In this document: in pieces, positions 20,100 to 28,491 of the stretch
Layout of the letters: each line of letters begins with the position of its first letter
Numbering within the stretch: the first letter of the stretch is position 1
Source of the DNA: Chitinophagaceae bacterium
Lineage (GTDB): Bacteria; Bacteroidota; Bacteroidia; Chitinophagales; Chitinophagaceae
Direction: 5' to 3'
Length of the DNA stretch: 64,000 nucleotides
Assembly: GCA_024707305.1 (NCBI GenBank)
Contig: JANPZZ010000009.1
Span: 124,001-188,000, forward strand
Made by a program: the position numbers and the translations under genes
Notes under the pieces: model-generated
Told to the model about the DNA's origin: nothing
What the model saw: only the letters and a program-made list of their open reading frames with translations
Database searches by the model: none

Positions 20100-20598
20100 T
20101 CACTCTTTCAGCAGCCTCGCAATTTCAGCCTCCAACTGCTTCCCTTCCAGGTCAATCGCCACTACATCGCCTTTTCGATTAATGAGAAAAGTGGTGGGTA
20201 TTACGGTCACATTCCACTGCAAGATTGTTTTACCCATATTCCCTTCGTCATCATTTACCTGCAGCCAGGTGATTTTGTCTTTCGCAATGGCTTTCTTCCA
20301 GTCACTTTTGTGTTTCATCTACCGAAACACCAAATATTTCAAAACCCTGGCTTTTATATTTGTCGTAAACCTTCACCATACGGCGATTGGAAACGCGACA
20401 GGGCATGCACCAGCTTGCCCAGAAATCGAGCAGTAAAACTTTACCTTTCAATGAAGCGAGACTCAGCGAGTCGCCATTCACATTCGGAAGTTTGATCTGC
20501 AAACGCGGATCGGTTATATTAGGAATCTGCTGCGCAGATGCTGTCATTAACAGCATCGTCAACAGGCTGAAAGAGATGATCTTTTTTAAATTCATCAT
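20100..20598 (-). CDS. TlpA/thioredoxin-like periplasmic protein, one frame break
   Basis: Corrected length is 165 aa. It has an N-terminal signal peptide (LLTMLLMTASAQQ), then an AhpC/TSA-like thioredoxin fold with the redox motif WCMPC (Cys64, Cys67) in LLLDFWASWCMPCRVS. After the break it has the cis-Pro region (VTVIPTTFLINRKGDVV). The frame changes near 20310-20316; removing one base gives SVDE(H/T)KSDWKKAI. It probably keeps cysteines reduced or shuffles disulfides in the periplasm. Lying 22 nt downstream of an HMA gene, it may service the Cys-rich metal-binding proteins of this operon, which is inference. Read uncorrected, the protein would lose the second half of the fold. Confidence 0.82.
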
Positions 20599-20619
20599 TT
20601 TATTTCGATTAGGCTGTGC

Positions 20620-21168
20620 TTACAGGGTTACATGATACACACGTGTTCCCGGCTTCACCCCTGCTTCACTGCAGCATGATTCAGCTTTGCCCGATTGCAC
20701 ACATTTCATTTTCGAAGCGCCACTCACTTTCTTAAATTGTTTTGCACTCAAGAATCCTTTATCAGCGAGCGTTATTGTTTGCTCTCCATTTAAATTCTTT
20801 TTACCAGCATTTAAAAAGTGATAAACGTCGTCGCCAATTGTTACGTGCGCGTCTTTCTCTACTTCCACATTGTCAAACTTACCTGTCATTTCCAGTTTCC
20901 CTACAGAGAAACCAGCATCTTCTACTGCTTTTTTGATTTCATCAATGGAAACATCAGCGCTTTCTTTGAATTCAACGGCGAAAGATGATGTCTTAATTTC
21001 CGACTTCACCGATTCTACAAATGGAAGTTGAAGTAGTGATTTGTTGATCGCATTGCTACACAAAGCACAGGTTAAACCCGTAGCCTGCAGCGTAGCTTTG
21101 CTGTATTGTTGTGCCTGCGCCACGGCACTTATGGCCACGGCAAACAGAATGAAAATATATTTTTTCAT
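20620..21168 (-). CDS. Secreted heavy-metal-associated (HMA) domain protein
   Basis: This 182-aa protein has a signal peptide (1-20) followed by an HMA fold with the metal site TGLTCALC (Cys34, Cys37) and a ferredoxin-like pattern to about residue 92 (SIDEIKKAVEDAGFSVGKL). A second globular part of unknown type (93-150) ends in a Cys-rich tail with Cys156 and Cys165-Cys166 (CVQSGKAESCCSEAG). Start 21168 (MKKYIFILF) is chosen because the ORF upstream to 21222 is not signal-like. It probably binds Cu(I) or a similar soft metal in the periplasm. Neighbours are another HMA protein upstream (66 nt) and the thioredoxin-like protein downstream. Confidence 0.8.
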   Translation of the reverse strand: MKKYIFILFAVAISAVAQAQQYSKATLQATGLTCALCSNAINKSLLQLPFVESVKSEIKTSSFAVEFKESADVSIDEIKKAVEDAGFSVGKLEMTGKFDNVEVEKDAHVTIGDDVYHFLNAGKKNLNGEQTITLADKGFLSAKQFKKVSGASKMKCVQSGKAESCCSEAGVKPGTRVYHVTL

Positions 21169-21233
21169 TTTCCTATGATTTGAAGATACCGGTTTTTGCC
21201 CCCGGCGAAAACCGGTATCCATTCTAATTAGTA

Positions 21234-21827
21234 TTATGATTTTTTGCAGCAGTCTTTGTCACACGCTTTGCCATCTTCTTTAGCTACAGCTTTTGCATCG
21301 TGCTTTCCACAGCAAGCGCCATCTTTACCTGCAGCTGCATGCTCTTTGTTTTCTTTGCAGCAACCTTTTGCTTTGCAATCCGCTTCATCTTTGCAGCAGC
21401 CTTTTGCTTTGCAGGCTTCCATGTTTGTGCATTTGCCATCCTTCATATCACAATTGGCCTGGCAGTGTGCAGCAGGCTCAGTAGCGGCAGCAGCAGATAC
21501 GCGTTCGTATTTGCAGCAGGCATGCAGTTTATTATAAGCAGCGTCTGTAGCTTTTACGTCGCGTGTGTCGTAACCAGCTTCGGCAACAGTTTCCTGAATT
21601 TTAGACAGGTTGGTAGACGAAGCAAAAGTTACAGTAAGTGTTTTAGCTTCTGTATCCCAGTCAGCTTTACTGGCGCCAGCTTTCTTAGCCGCTTTTTCAA
21701 TATTTGTTTTGCACATGCCACAGTTGCCGGAAACAGGGATTGTTACTGTCTGGTTCTTCTGTGCGATAGCAGTAAATGATAATGAGATTAAAAGGGCAGC
21801 GATTGAAAATATTTTCAGCGTTTTCAT
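21234..21827 (-). CDS. HMA domain with metallothionein-like Cys-rich tail
   Basis: This 197-aa secreted protein has a signal peptide (1-22), an HMA domain (about 26-95) with the metal motif GNCGMC (Cys36, Cys39), and a 95-residue tail very rich in Cys, Lys and Ala. The tail has 16 cysteines between residues 104 and 194, many as CC pairs, including a near-duplicated KAKGCCK unit (142-146 and 154-158) and terminal CDKDCCKKS. This arrangement would chelate several soft metal ions, combining a transfer domain with a storage tail. Low complexity makes homology searching unreliable. It is third-to-last upstream of the island's barrel gene and lies after a short palindrome (21845-21861). Confidence 0.8.
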   Translation of the reverse strand: MKTLKIFSIAALLISLSFTAIAQKNQTVTIPVSGNCGMCKTNIEKAAKKAGASKADWDTEAKTLTVTFASSTNLSKIQETVAEAGYDTRDVKATDAAYNKLHACCKYERVSAAAATEPAAHCQANCDMKDGKCTNMEACKAKGCCKDEADCKAKGCCKENKEHAAAGKDGACCGKHDAKAVAKEDGKACDKDCCKKS

Positions 21828-21844
21828 GATTTATTTTTTTTTCT

Positions 21845-21861
21845 GCAGAACGATGTTCTGC
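21845..21861. promoter_or_regulatory. Short palindrome before the HMA/Cys-rich gene
   Basis: The inverted repeat GCAGAAC-GAT-GTTCTGC lies 18 nt upstream of the ATG at 21827, followed on the minus strand by an A-rich leader. It could be an operator or a 5' mRNA hairpin. No copy was noticed elsewhere in the window. Confidence 0.35.
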
Positions 21862-21978
21862 TTGTTATGTGATAATTAAATTCCTCAGGCCTTTTGTAAA
21901 GGCAAATGCATGTTTGCGGTAAACAAAATTCATATCAGTTTATAAATAACAAACCAATTCACCGCAGGGGAAATGATA

Positions 21979-22371
21979 TCACAACCTGAAAACGCTATTT
22001 TGTAGATAAGTATCCTGTTCACTCAACAGAGGTGGTGAGTGATTATTCAGCGATCCTTTATTGATTCTATCAGGAAGGAATTCGTCGAAGTAATTTGCGT
22101 AAGCAACCGGCAAAAGTGCGGGAGCCTGAATCACCAGCATCTCAGCAACAGTGACGCGCTGGTCATCCTCCATCTTCACCACTTTCACCTCATCACGGCA
22201 GCAGCCCATCGCTTCGTCCATGTGCATGCCGCATTGTCCACACACTTCGGCTTCCTGGCCAAAGAACTGTGTAGAAGCCAGGCGATCCATACAATAATGG
22301 AAATTGACTACTACCCCGGTACTCATACCGAGATAAAGCGCTAACCATATGGCTACTACGATTTTTTTCAT
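21979..22371 (-). CDS. HYC_CC_PP family protein
   Basis: This 130-aa protein has one N-terminal hydrophobic segment (MKKIVVAIWLALYLGMSTGV). It carries the marks of the family named after its motifs: HYC at 25-27 (NFHYCMDR), a CxxC at 44-47 (CGQC), GCC at 56-58 and PP at 113-114 (HSPPLL). Members are small Bacteroidota proteins repeatedly found with HMA and copper genes; their function is not established. Cysteines would face the periplasm and could bind metal. Start 22371 rather than 22410 because a TATCTTTG -7 box ends at 22380, just before it. It is the first gene of the island's presumed operon. Confidence 0.82.
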   Translation of the reverse strand: MKKIVVAIWLALYLGMSTGVVVNFHYCMDRLASTQFFGQEAEVCGQCGMHMDEAMGCCRDEVKVVKMEDDQRVTVAEMLVIQAPALLPVAYANYFDEFLPDRINKGSLNNHSPPLLSEQDTYLQNSVFRL

Positions 22372-22379
22372 CAACGCCA

Positions 22380-22387
22380 CAAAGATA
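22380..22387 (-). promoter_or_regulatory. -7 box (TATCTTTG) for the metal operon
   Basis: The minus strand TATCTTTG matches TAnnTTTG and ends 8 nt before the HYC_CC_PP ATG at 22371, implying a very short or absent leader. Confidence 0.4.
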
Positions 22388-22477
22388 TAAGCTGAGACCG
22401 GAATTTGCAATGATCTTCGTCAGTTTAACAAATTCCCAGTGTCCTGTTCTAACAATAGAAAATCAACTGGTTAACTG

Positions 22478-24554
22478 TTAATTGACAAAATTCCAGAAAA
22501 TGCCAAAACGCATGATCATTCCCGGATAGGGATAAGCTGGCGTTTCTATGATATTATTGGTAAATCCAAAGCCATTCCGCGTGCTGACCGTATTCAGGTT
22601 TTCGGCCCGGAAATAGAATTTGAAGCTGCGAATCCGGAAATGGATATAACCCGCAATATGTGGCACCTGGTTGCGAACAGTGGTCGTGTCCTGGTACTGA
22701 AAACTGGCCATTAGCGGCGAATAATCATCTCCTTTATAGTCGGTATGATATCGCACCTCAGCTCCAAATGCCAGATCCAAATTCTTGAAACCCAGGTTGC
22801 CTTCGTAACCGATTCTGTTGCGTGTAAAAATCGTAGGTACATTCAACGGTGCATTTCCTACCACCTGCTGGAAGTAAACATCGGCATGCCATCTCCATGA
22901 TTTTCCGAGGTGAAATGTCTTTTGCGCGCCAATTTGTAACGTGTTGAACACCGTACTTTCCTGCGTCCACTCATAAAAATTACGCAGGTAACTGTAATTC
23001 GTTACGAGGTAATAGTGCCCTGTAAGTTTGAATTTCAAAGCGGGCTGATACAGGGAAGCATGCAGATGCACAATATTTTCCTTCTTCAAATCTGCAGGCT
23101 GTGAAAGGAAGTTAAACGCACTGCGGCTATCGAAAACAAAGGATGGGCGGCGATTGATGTTCTCACCTCCCAATTGAAAATATCCTTTGCGTTTGCCCAC
23201 ATATCGCTGCAACGTGGCGCCAAAACGATAGTCGGCAGCATTCAATCCCGCAAAATAAAGATCACCGATGGCAGCCATGTCCCACTTGCCGTTGCGTGTG
23301 CGGTTGCGATATTCAGCATGACCATTAATATTATAAAAGTTTGAAGAGCCTTTCAAATTACTCAACTGGAGTAATTGCAGATTGGCACCAACTTTAAAAA
23401 ACTGTTGAAGGTTATTTGCATCTGGAAACTGAATGATCGAAAAATCATTCGATATCTCGCGCCATTTATCCTGTACTATAATAGTATCGTTGAAGTCAGG
23501 AAGTGTTTGCTGGTAATGATCGTAATAATAAGCGGAGTCGCCGAGGTAGTCCCTGAAATTATATTGCTGAGAAGAGAGTTTGAATGTATGTTCGAATCTC
23601 AACCGCGGATAAAAAAGCGGTATCACGGTTGAATCGGTTACGAGCGAATCTTTGCGACCCAGATCATATTGTTGCCGCAACACCACATTAAAATCGCTAT
23701 GCCTGTTGCCGGTGCCAACATCAGTTGAAAAGAAGTTGCTTCCGTAAACAGGGTCACCGCCGAGTTTGGTGGTGATATTGTATCGGTCGCGATAAATTGG
23801 ATCTTTCAATACGGGAGTACTACTGGTATCAACAATGCCTCCATTCTCCCCTACCTGCAAATTATTAGCAAGAATGATGAGGAAGGCGTTGTAGCGTTTG
23901 TTTATACTCTGATACCAGGTATTGAAGAGATAATTGTTATGATTTGATTTCTGGTTTTTGAAAAAAACCCGGACTATTGATAAGTCGATACCGAAATGCA
24001 AAGTTCCAGTTGGGCTTAATATTCTGGGTATGCATCAGATCAATAATCTGCTCCGATCGCGAAGCGATCTGGTAATTCAATTCAGAATAAGGTCTTGTGG
24101 TATTATAAAACTTTACCTTATCGGTTGTGATTTTATAATTATCAAAAGCATGAAATCCCGGATCCCAGCCTGCCTGCATCAGTGGACTGAATAAGAGATT
24201 CCGGGATGCAGTTCCATTATTTCCCAGGTTGATATAAGTAGCCGGCATGGTGAACCGCAGTGAATAATCATTGATAGAAGAATCCATCATTTGTAAACGT
24301 GTTGAATCCAGGAAGCGGAAACGAATTGTGATGGAATCTTCATTATTATCGCGGCGTTTCAGGCTATCGTTTGATGCACCGCCCGACATCCGGTTTCCCA
24401 GTTGTCGCATTCTTCCACCCGCACCCCTGATCAATTCTGTTTGTGCATCGGCCGTTGTTGCAAAAAACATCAGCAGGCATAGTATTGCCACCCGGGATTT
24501 CCATAATCTGGAAAGCCCGCCCGATTTCGTCTTTTTCTTAACCAATATATGCAT
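22478..24554 (-). CDS. Putative porin (large outer-membrane barrel), one frame break
   Basis: Corrected length is 691 aa. An N-terminal signal segment (VAILCLLMFFATTADAQ) is followed by a basic linker (GAGGRMRQLGNRMSGG) and a long beta-strand-rich region ending in an aromatic terminal strand (PGMIMRFGIFWNFVN). This matches the Bacteroidota putative-porin family (about 600-700 aa) in length and overall style. The frame changes between the T5 at 23955-23959 and the A7 at 23961-23967; removing one base gives NSPGFFKNQKSNHNNYL. Start is taken at the ATG at 24554 with signal peptide; 24590 is possible. The substrate is unknown. It lies between the metal operon and punA and need not belong to either. 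Confidence 0.75.
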
Positions 24555-24647
24555 GCTTTGTAAAAAAGAATTGATTTTTGAAGGCTGCAAATTACTTCCT
24601 GCAAGCGATCATTCTTCAATCCAAATTGTTAAATGGCAAACGGAATC

Positions 24648-25475
24648 TTATGATAAACTCGCTACCAGTTCGCGGAAAAGTGTTGCCAGTTTAGGCTCCG
24701 CTTCTTTTGCAGCCGCCAGTACTTCTTCATGAGTAATTACATTTTCTTCATCACGGATGCCGAGGTCCGTAACCACACTTGCCGCAAAAACGGCCATACC
24801 CATATGTACCGCCACAATATTTTCCTGCACGGTACTCATTCCCACCACATCGCCGCCTACTGCATGGATGAGGCGATATTCGGCTCTTGTTTCAAATGTG
24901 GGACCTGTTACACCCACATATACACCTTCCTTCAGGTCGTATCCGTGTTTTTTTCCAATATTTTTCGCCTTTTCAATGAGGTCCTTGCGATAAGGCTCAC
25001 TCATGTCGGGAAAACGTGGACCGAACTCTTCAATATTCTTTCCAACCAGCGGATTGGGCGTAAAGAAACTGATATGGTCGCGGATGATCATGATATCACC
25101 TACTTCGTAATCTGTATTAACCGCACCTGCGGCGTTCGACAGCAACAATGTTTTCACTCCCAGCAAATGCATCACCCGCACCGGGAATACCACTTCCTCT
25201 GGTGTATAACCTTCATAATAATGAAAGCGGCCCGCCATGGCTACCACCTTTTTTCCGGCCAGTTCACCAAAAATCAGTTTGCCACTATGTCCCTGAACCG
25301 TTGAAACCGGGAAATGGGGAATATCTGTATAAGGCACTTCCTTTTCAACAGTAATCTCCCGGGTGAAATTGCCCAAACCGCTTCCCAGTACAATACCCAC
25401 TTCAACTGCTGTAGAATACTGTGATTGCAGGAAGGACGCCGTTTCCCTTATTTTTTCAATGGTCGTTTTTTGCAT
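24648..25475 (-). CDS. punA: Purine nucleoside phosphorylase (trimeric PNP type)
   Basis: This 275-aa cytosolic enzyme phosphorolyses inosine and guanosine to the free base and ribose-1-phosphate. The PNP/MTAP family motifs are in order: LGSGLGNFT near the N-terminus (phosphate loop), QGHSGKL, AGRFHYYEGYTPEEV, SNAAGAVN, VGVTGPTFETRAEYR and VVGMSTVQENIVA for base binding, ending ITHEEVLAAA. Length is that of trimeric PNP. A TATATTTG -7 box at 25492-25499 serves it. No nucleoside transporter or deaminase is adjacent. The frame is intact and the assignment secure; xanthosine preference cannot be told from sequence. Confidence 0.93.
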   Translation of the reverse strand: MQKTTIEKIRETASFLQSQYSTAVEVGIVLGSGLGNFTREITVEKEVPYTDIPHFPVSTVQGHSGKLIFGELAGKKVVAMAGRFHYYEGYTPEEVVFPVRVMHLLGVKTLLLSNAAGAVNTDYEVGDIMIIRDHISFFTPNPLVGKNIEEFGPRFPDMSEPYRKDLIEKAKNIGKKHGYDLKEGVYVGVTGPTFETRAEYRLIHAVGGDVVGMSTVQENIVAVHMGMAVFAASVVTDLGIRDEENVITHEEVLAAAKEAEPKLATLFRELVASLS

Positions 25476-25491
25476 ATCGTTGATTTAGGTG

Positions 25492-25499
25492 CAAATATA
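25492..25499 (-). promoter_or_regulatory. -7 box (TATATTTG) of punA
   Basis: The minus strand TATATTTG matches TAnnTTTG and ends 16 nt before the punA start. Confidence 0.45.
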
Positions 25500-25559
25500 C
25501 ACAGGATCGGGGTCTGTAATTGGGGGAAAACCGCTATTATGAAGAAGAATCGGATGCCA

Positions 25560-26384
25560 TCATGGCTCCATCGTCAAAGCGTCCAGCTCATCCATGGTTG
25601 TCCATTTGCCATCGAGTTTTACTTTCTTCGATACCAAACGAATGCCGTGACTGTAGTCAACATACCAGTTCACATGGCCTGCATACACCGGTTGAATGGG
25701 TTTACCATCCAGCCGATGCCAACCATAAATAACCACGCGGTCGTTTTGCGCTCCATTCGACTTTTTGTTGCGCACAACATCTTTTTTGATCCCGGCGATC
25801 AGCCCGCTGGCCATTTTTCTTTGTCCTTCAATTATTAAATGATGATGTAGAAAAACGGGCGTGCTATCGCGATAGGCATACAATGGTACCGGCTCCAGTT
25901 TGATGTCTGCCGCATGGTAGATTGCATCAACCATCGCAGGCGTCGGTAACACGCAATCCATCCTACTGGCAATTATCTCCCCCGCCATGGGCGTAAGCGG
26001 AATGCGGGCCCAGTCAGCGTTGGTACCAATAGAGAGATAGTCCGGCGTCACCCAGATTGTGGCTTCATGTTGCCGTTTGTCATTTCCCAAAAATGAATAG
26101 GATACCCGTTTTAGATTTCGAAGAAAATCGGGCATATTTCCCGCCAGCAGGTAAGCAAGTGCCAGTGAATCGCGCTGCAAACCTTTCATCGTAGCTGCTT
26201 CGTTAAAAAAACGGGTGGCTGAAACCTCATTCTTCCCTGCCGTTCCGGAAAGAATGGGCTTGCGGCTACAGGAAAAACCAATAATAGCCATCAAAATCAA
26301 ACCTGCAAATGCAAGCCTGGTAGACTGGTAAAGGAACTGAAGGAAATGAATGACTGGCACCCGAACTGATTTAGTAAGGCTCAT
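25560..26384 (-). CDS. Conserved lipoprotein of unknown function
   Basis: This 274-aa protein has a long N-terminal segment and a lipoprotein box ending at Cys39 (LILMAIIGFSCSRKP). The mature part is soluble with conserved-looking blocks (LAYLLAGNMPDFLRNL, PDYLSIGTNADWARIPLTP, VIYGWHRLDGKPIQP, YVDYSHGIRLVSKKV). No catalytic motif is certain; the H-x-x-DYSHG stretch could be an active or metal site but I do not recognise the family. Start may be downstream of 26384, since about 15 residues precede the usual signal length. It is transcribed towards punA, with about 85 nt between them, and divergently from sucC. Confidence 0.65.
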   Translation of the reverse strand: MSLTKSVRVPVIHFLQFLYQSTRLAFAGLILMAIIGFSCSRKPILSGTAGKNEVSATRFFNEAATMKGLQRDSLALAYLLAGNMPDFLRNLKRVSYSFLGNDKRQHEATIWVTPDYLSIGTNADWARIPLTPMAGEIIASRMDCVLPTPAMVDAIYHAADIKLEPVPLYAYRDSTPVFLHHHLIIEGQRKMASGLIAGIKKDVVRNKKSNGAQNDRVVIYGWHRLDGKPIQPVYAGHVNWYVDYSHGIRLVSKKVKLDGKWTTMDELDALTMEP

Positions 26385-26471
26385 AATGGCCGGTTGGCAA
26401 ATTACCGAATCTGTTGATACTCAAATCTGCAATTTTCCGGTCACAGGCCATCGCACAACGGCCATCGTTCC

Positions 26472-26479
26472 CTATCTTC
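26472..26479 (+). promoter_or_regulatory. Weak -7-like box (TATCTTCG) before sucC
   Basis: TATCTTCG is a 7/8 match to TAnnTTTG, 16 nt upstream of the sucC ATG. Confidence 0.3.
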
Positions 26480-26495
26480 GCGCAAATTTTTGCGC

Positions 26496-27707
26496 ATGAA
26501 TCTTCACGAATACCAGGCTAAGGAAGTATTAAAGAAATACAATGTCCCTGTTCAGGAAGGATTTGCCTGCAACAGTGTTCAGGAAGCCGAAGAGGCTTAC
26601 CGCCAGATAAAGACTCAAACCGGCAGCAAATTCGCTGTTGTAAAAGCCCAGATCCATGCGGGTGGCCGCGGTAAGGGTGCCGTTAAAGAAAACGGTATGA
26701 ATGGTGTGAAAGTGGCTAAGTCACTTGAAGACGTTCAGGATATCGCTGGTAAACTTTTGGGTGGCACACTGGTGACCATTCAAACCGGACCAGCTGGTAA
26801 AACCGTAAATAAAGTCCTGGTTGCACAGGATATGTATTATGATGGTCCCAGCGAACGCAAAGAATTTTACTTATCTATCCTTCTCGACCGTAGCAACGGA
26901 CAGAACGTGATCATGTACAGTACCGAAGGTGGTATGAATATCGAGGACGTTGCACATGATTCGCCTGAAAAAATCTTCAAAGAGTGGGTTCACCCTTCCG
27001 GTGGTTTGCAACCCTTCCAGGCCAGAAAGATTGCTTTCAACCTGGGATTGAGTGGTGAAGCATTCAAAAACTGCGTGAAATTCGTTACCAATTTGTATAA
27101 CGCATACGTGGGTGCAGATTGCTCAATGCTCGAGATCAACCCATTGTTTAAAGCAGCCGACGACAAAATCATTGCTGTTGACTGTAAAATGAATCTCGAC
27201 GATAACGCGCTCACCCGTCATGCTGACCTGGCTGCACTTCGTGATGTAACTGAAGAAGATCCTACTGAAGTGGAAGCAGGCAAGTACAACCTCAACTTTG
27301 TGAAACTGGATGGTAACGTAGGTTGTATGGTAAATGGTGCGGGTCTTGCGATGGCTACTATGGACATGATCAAGCTGAGTGGTGGTGAACCTGCCAACTT
27401 CCTTGACGTGGGTGGTACTGCAAATGCACAAACCGTGGAAGCAGGTTTCAAAATCATTATGAAAGACCCTGCAGTAAAAGCAATCCTGATCAACATCTTT
27501 GGTGGTATCGTAAGATGCGACCGTGTTGCAGCCGGCGTAATTGAAGCATATAAAAACCTGGGAAATATCAATATCCCCATCATCGTTCGTCTTCAGGGAA
27601 CCAATGCTGAAGAAGCGAAAAAACTCATCGACGAAAGTGGTCTGCAGGTACAATCTGCCATTTTGCTGAGTGAAGCGGCGGATCTGGTGAAGAAGGCGTT
27701 GGCGTAG
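26496..27707 (+). CDS. sucC: Succinate-CoA ligase (ADP-forming) subunit beta
   Basis: This 403-aa enzyme subunit carries the ATP-grasp domain (N-terminal, MNLHEYQAKEVLKKYNVPV; VVKAQIHAGGRGKGAVK; DCSMLEINPL) and the C-terminal CoA-ligase domain with GNVGCMVNGAGLAMATMDM and FLDVGGTANAQ. With the alpha subunit (not in the window) it converts succinyl-CoA to succinate with ATP or GTP synthesis in the TCA cycle. Start 26496 (ATG) is chosen over the TTG at 26490. sucD is not adjacent, unlike many genomes, which is common in Bacteroidota. Its stop codon is followed without a gap by a CGATGRC-type repeat. Confidence 0.96.
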   Translation: MNLHEYQAKEVLKKYNVPVQEGFACNSVQEAEEAYRQIKTQTGSKFAVVKAQIHAGGRGKGAVKENGMNGVKVAKSLEDVQDIAGKLLGGTLVTIQTGPAGKTVNKVLVAQDMYYDGPSERKEFYLSILLDRSNGQNVIMYSTEGGMNIEDVAHDSPEKIFKEWVHPSGGLQPFQARKIAFNLGLSGEAFKNCVKFVTNLYNAYVGADCSMLEINPLFKAADDKIIAVDCKMNLDDNALTRHADLAALRDVTEEDPTEVEAGKYNLNFVKLDGNVGCMVNGAGLAMATMDMIKLSGGEPANFLDVGGTANAQTVEAGFKIIMKDPAVKAILINIFGGIVRCDRVAAGVIEAYKNLGNINIPIIVRLQGTNAEEAKKLIDESGLQVQSAILLSEAADLVKKALA

Positions 27708-27763
27708 ATCGATGGTCGATGATCGATGGCCGATGATCGATGGCCGATGACCGATGACCGATG
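27708..27763. repeat. CGATGRCCGATG-type repeat touching the sucC stop
   Basis: A run of CGATGG/CGATGA/GATCGATGGCC units starts immediately after TAG (27705-27707). A further CCGATGACCGATG lies at 27820-27833, beyond the terminator, so the terminator sits between two pieces. The same family occurs at 29413-29432 and 29510-29538. Confidence 0.85.
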
Positions 27764-27784
27764 TTTAGTTTGAAAATAAATTAA

Positions 27785-27816
27785 AACCTATAGGGCCCGG
27801 CCTTATAGGTTTTTTT
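27785..27816 (+). terminator. Intrinsic terminator of sucC
   Basis: The AACCTATAGGGCC / GGCCTTATAGGTT stem with one G-T wobble is followed by TTTTTT. It lies within the repeat tract about 78 nt after the sucC stop. Confidence 0.8.
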
Positions 27817-27881
27817 ATGTCCGATGACCGATGATTGTTTTTAAAATAATGAATAGTCCTAAAATAGGTATCTATTTATGT

Positions 27882-27918
27882 CCAAAGCCCCCCCCTTCGG
27901 GGGGGTGGGGGGCTTTGG
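27882..27918. repeat. GC-rich inverted repeat (CCAAAG-C8 ... G-rich-CTTTGG)
   Basis: CCAAAG plus eight C is paired with a G-rich arm ending CTTTGG around a TTC centre. It resembles the AAAGCCCC...TTCGGGG...GGGGCTTT elements often seen between Bacteroidota genes. It may be a REP-like element or a strong hairpin. It lies in a gene-free stretch (27764-28029). Confidence 0.7.
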
Positions 27919-28029
27919 GTTGGGGGCTGGCTCTTGCCCGTTGAAAAAACGGCAACGCGGCGTTATTTCAACGCGTTTCAACGGTGAAAAACACTTGGAA
28001 ATGGGTATCGCCGTAATGTAGATTTGGTT

Positions 28030-28272
28030 ATGATGGAAATGAGACAACAAATGAGTACCCTTTATGGCCTTTATATGATGGAGGCATGGAATTCAGGAAA
28101 ACCAAAAAAGCCAGGGTGGAATGCTGAAGAAAATAAATTGCGTATCGAAAAAGTAAAAAAGAAGAAGAATGCAGCGCGTAAAAAGAAAATAGAATCCGGA
28201 AAGGAATTTCGGTTGAAAGACGGGGACAATAGTCTCCTGTTGCATCCAACTGAACAAGAAGATACGGGTTAG
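28030..28272 (+). CDS. Small basic hypothetical ORF (doubtful)
   Basis: 80 codons from ATG 28030, Lys/Arg-rich (KLRIEKVKKKKNAARKKK), with no recognised domain and no clear promoter or ribosome site. It may be real or chance. It lies between the GC-rich hairpin and an unexplained stretch. Confidence 0.3.
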   Translation: MMEMRQQMSTLYGLYMMEAWNSGKPKKPGWNAEENKLRIEKVKKKKNAARKKKIESGKEFRLKDGDNSLLLHPTEQEDTG

Positions 28273-28491
28273 TGCGGCTTACATAACGGCGGGTTTCGGG
28301 GATGGCGACAGAGAATGTGGCAGTAATCTGTTTGCTTATTCATTATCGGAGGATTGGAGGATTAACGCCCGGCAGTTGTTGCAGGAAGCAAATTCCTGTC
28401 CGAACCCGCCAGAGCTGCCGGGATTCGTGGAGGGAGCTACCACGACTTATTGAAACGCTGTTAAACGGTGTACAACGTATCTTGCAAGTGA
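28273..28491 (+). other. Unassigned 219-bp stretch with a coding-like frame
   Basis: No gene is called. One plus-strand frame, without a start codon, reads AAYITAGFGDGDRECGSNLF, then AYSLSEDWRINARQLLQEAN, and on to EGATTTY and a stop near 28451. That is better composed than random, so it may be a gene remnant or a repeated intergenic element. I cannot identify it. Confidence 0.35.
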
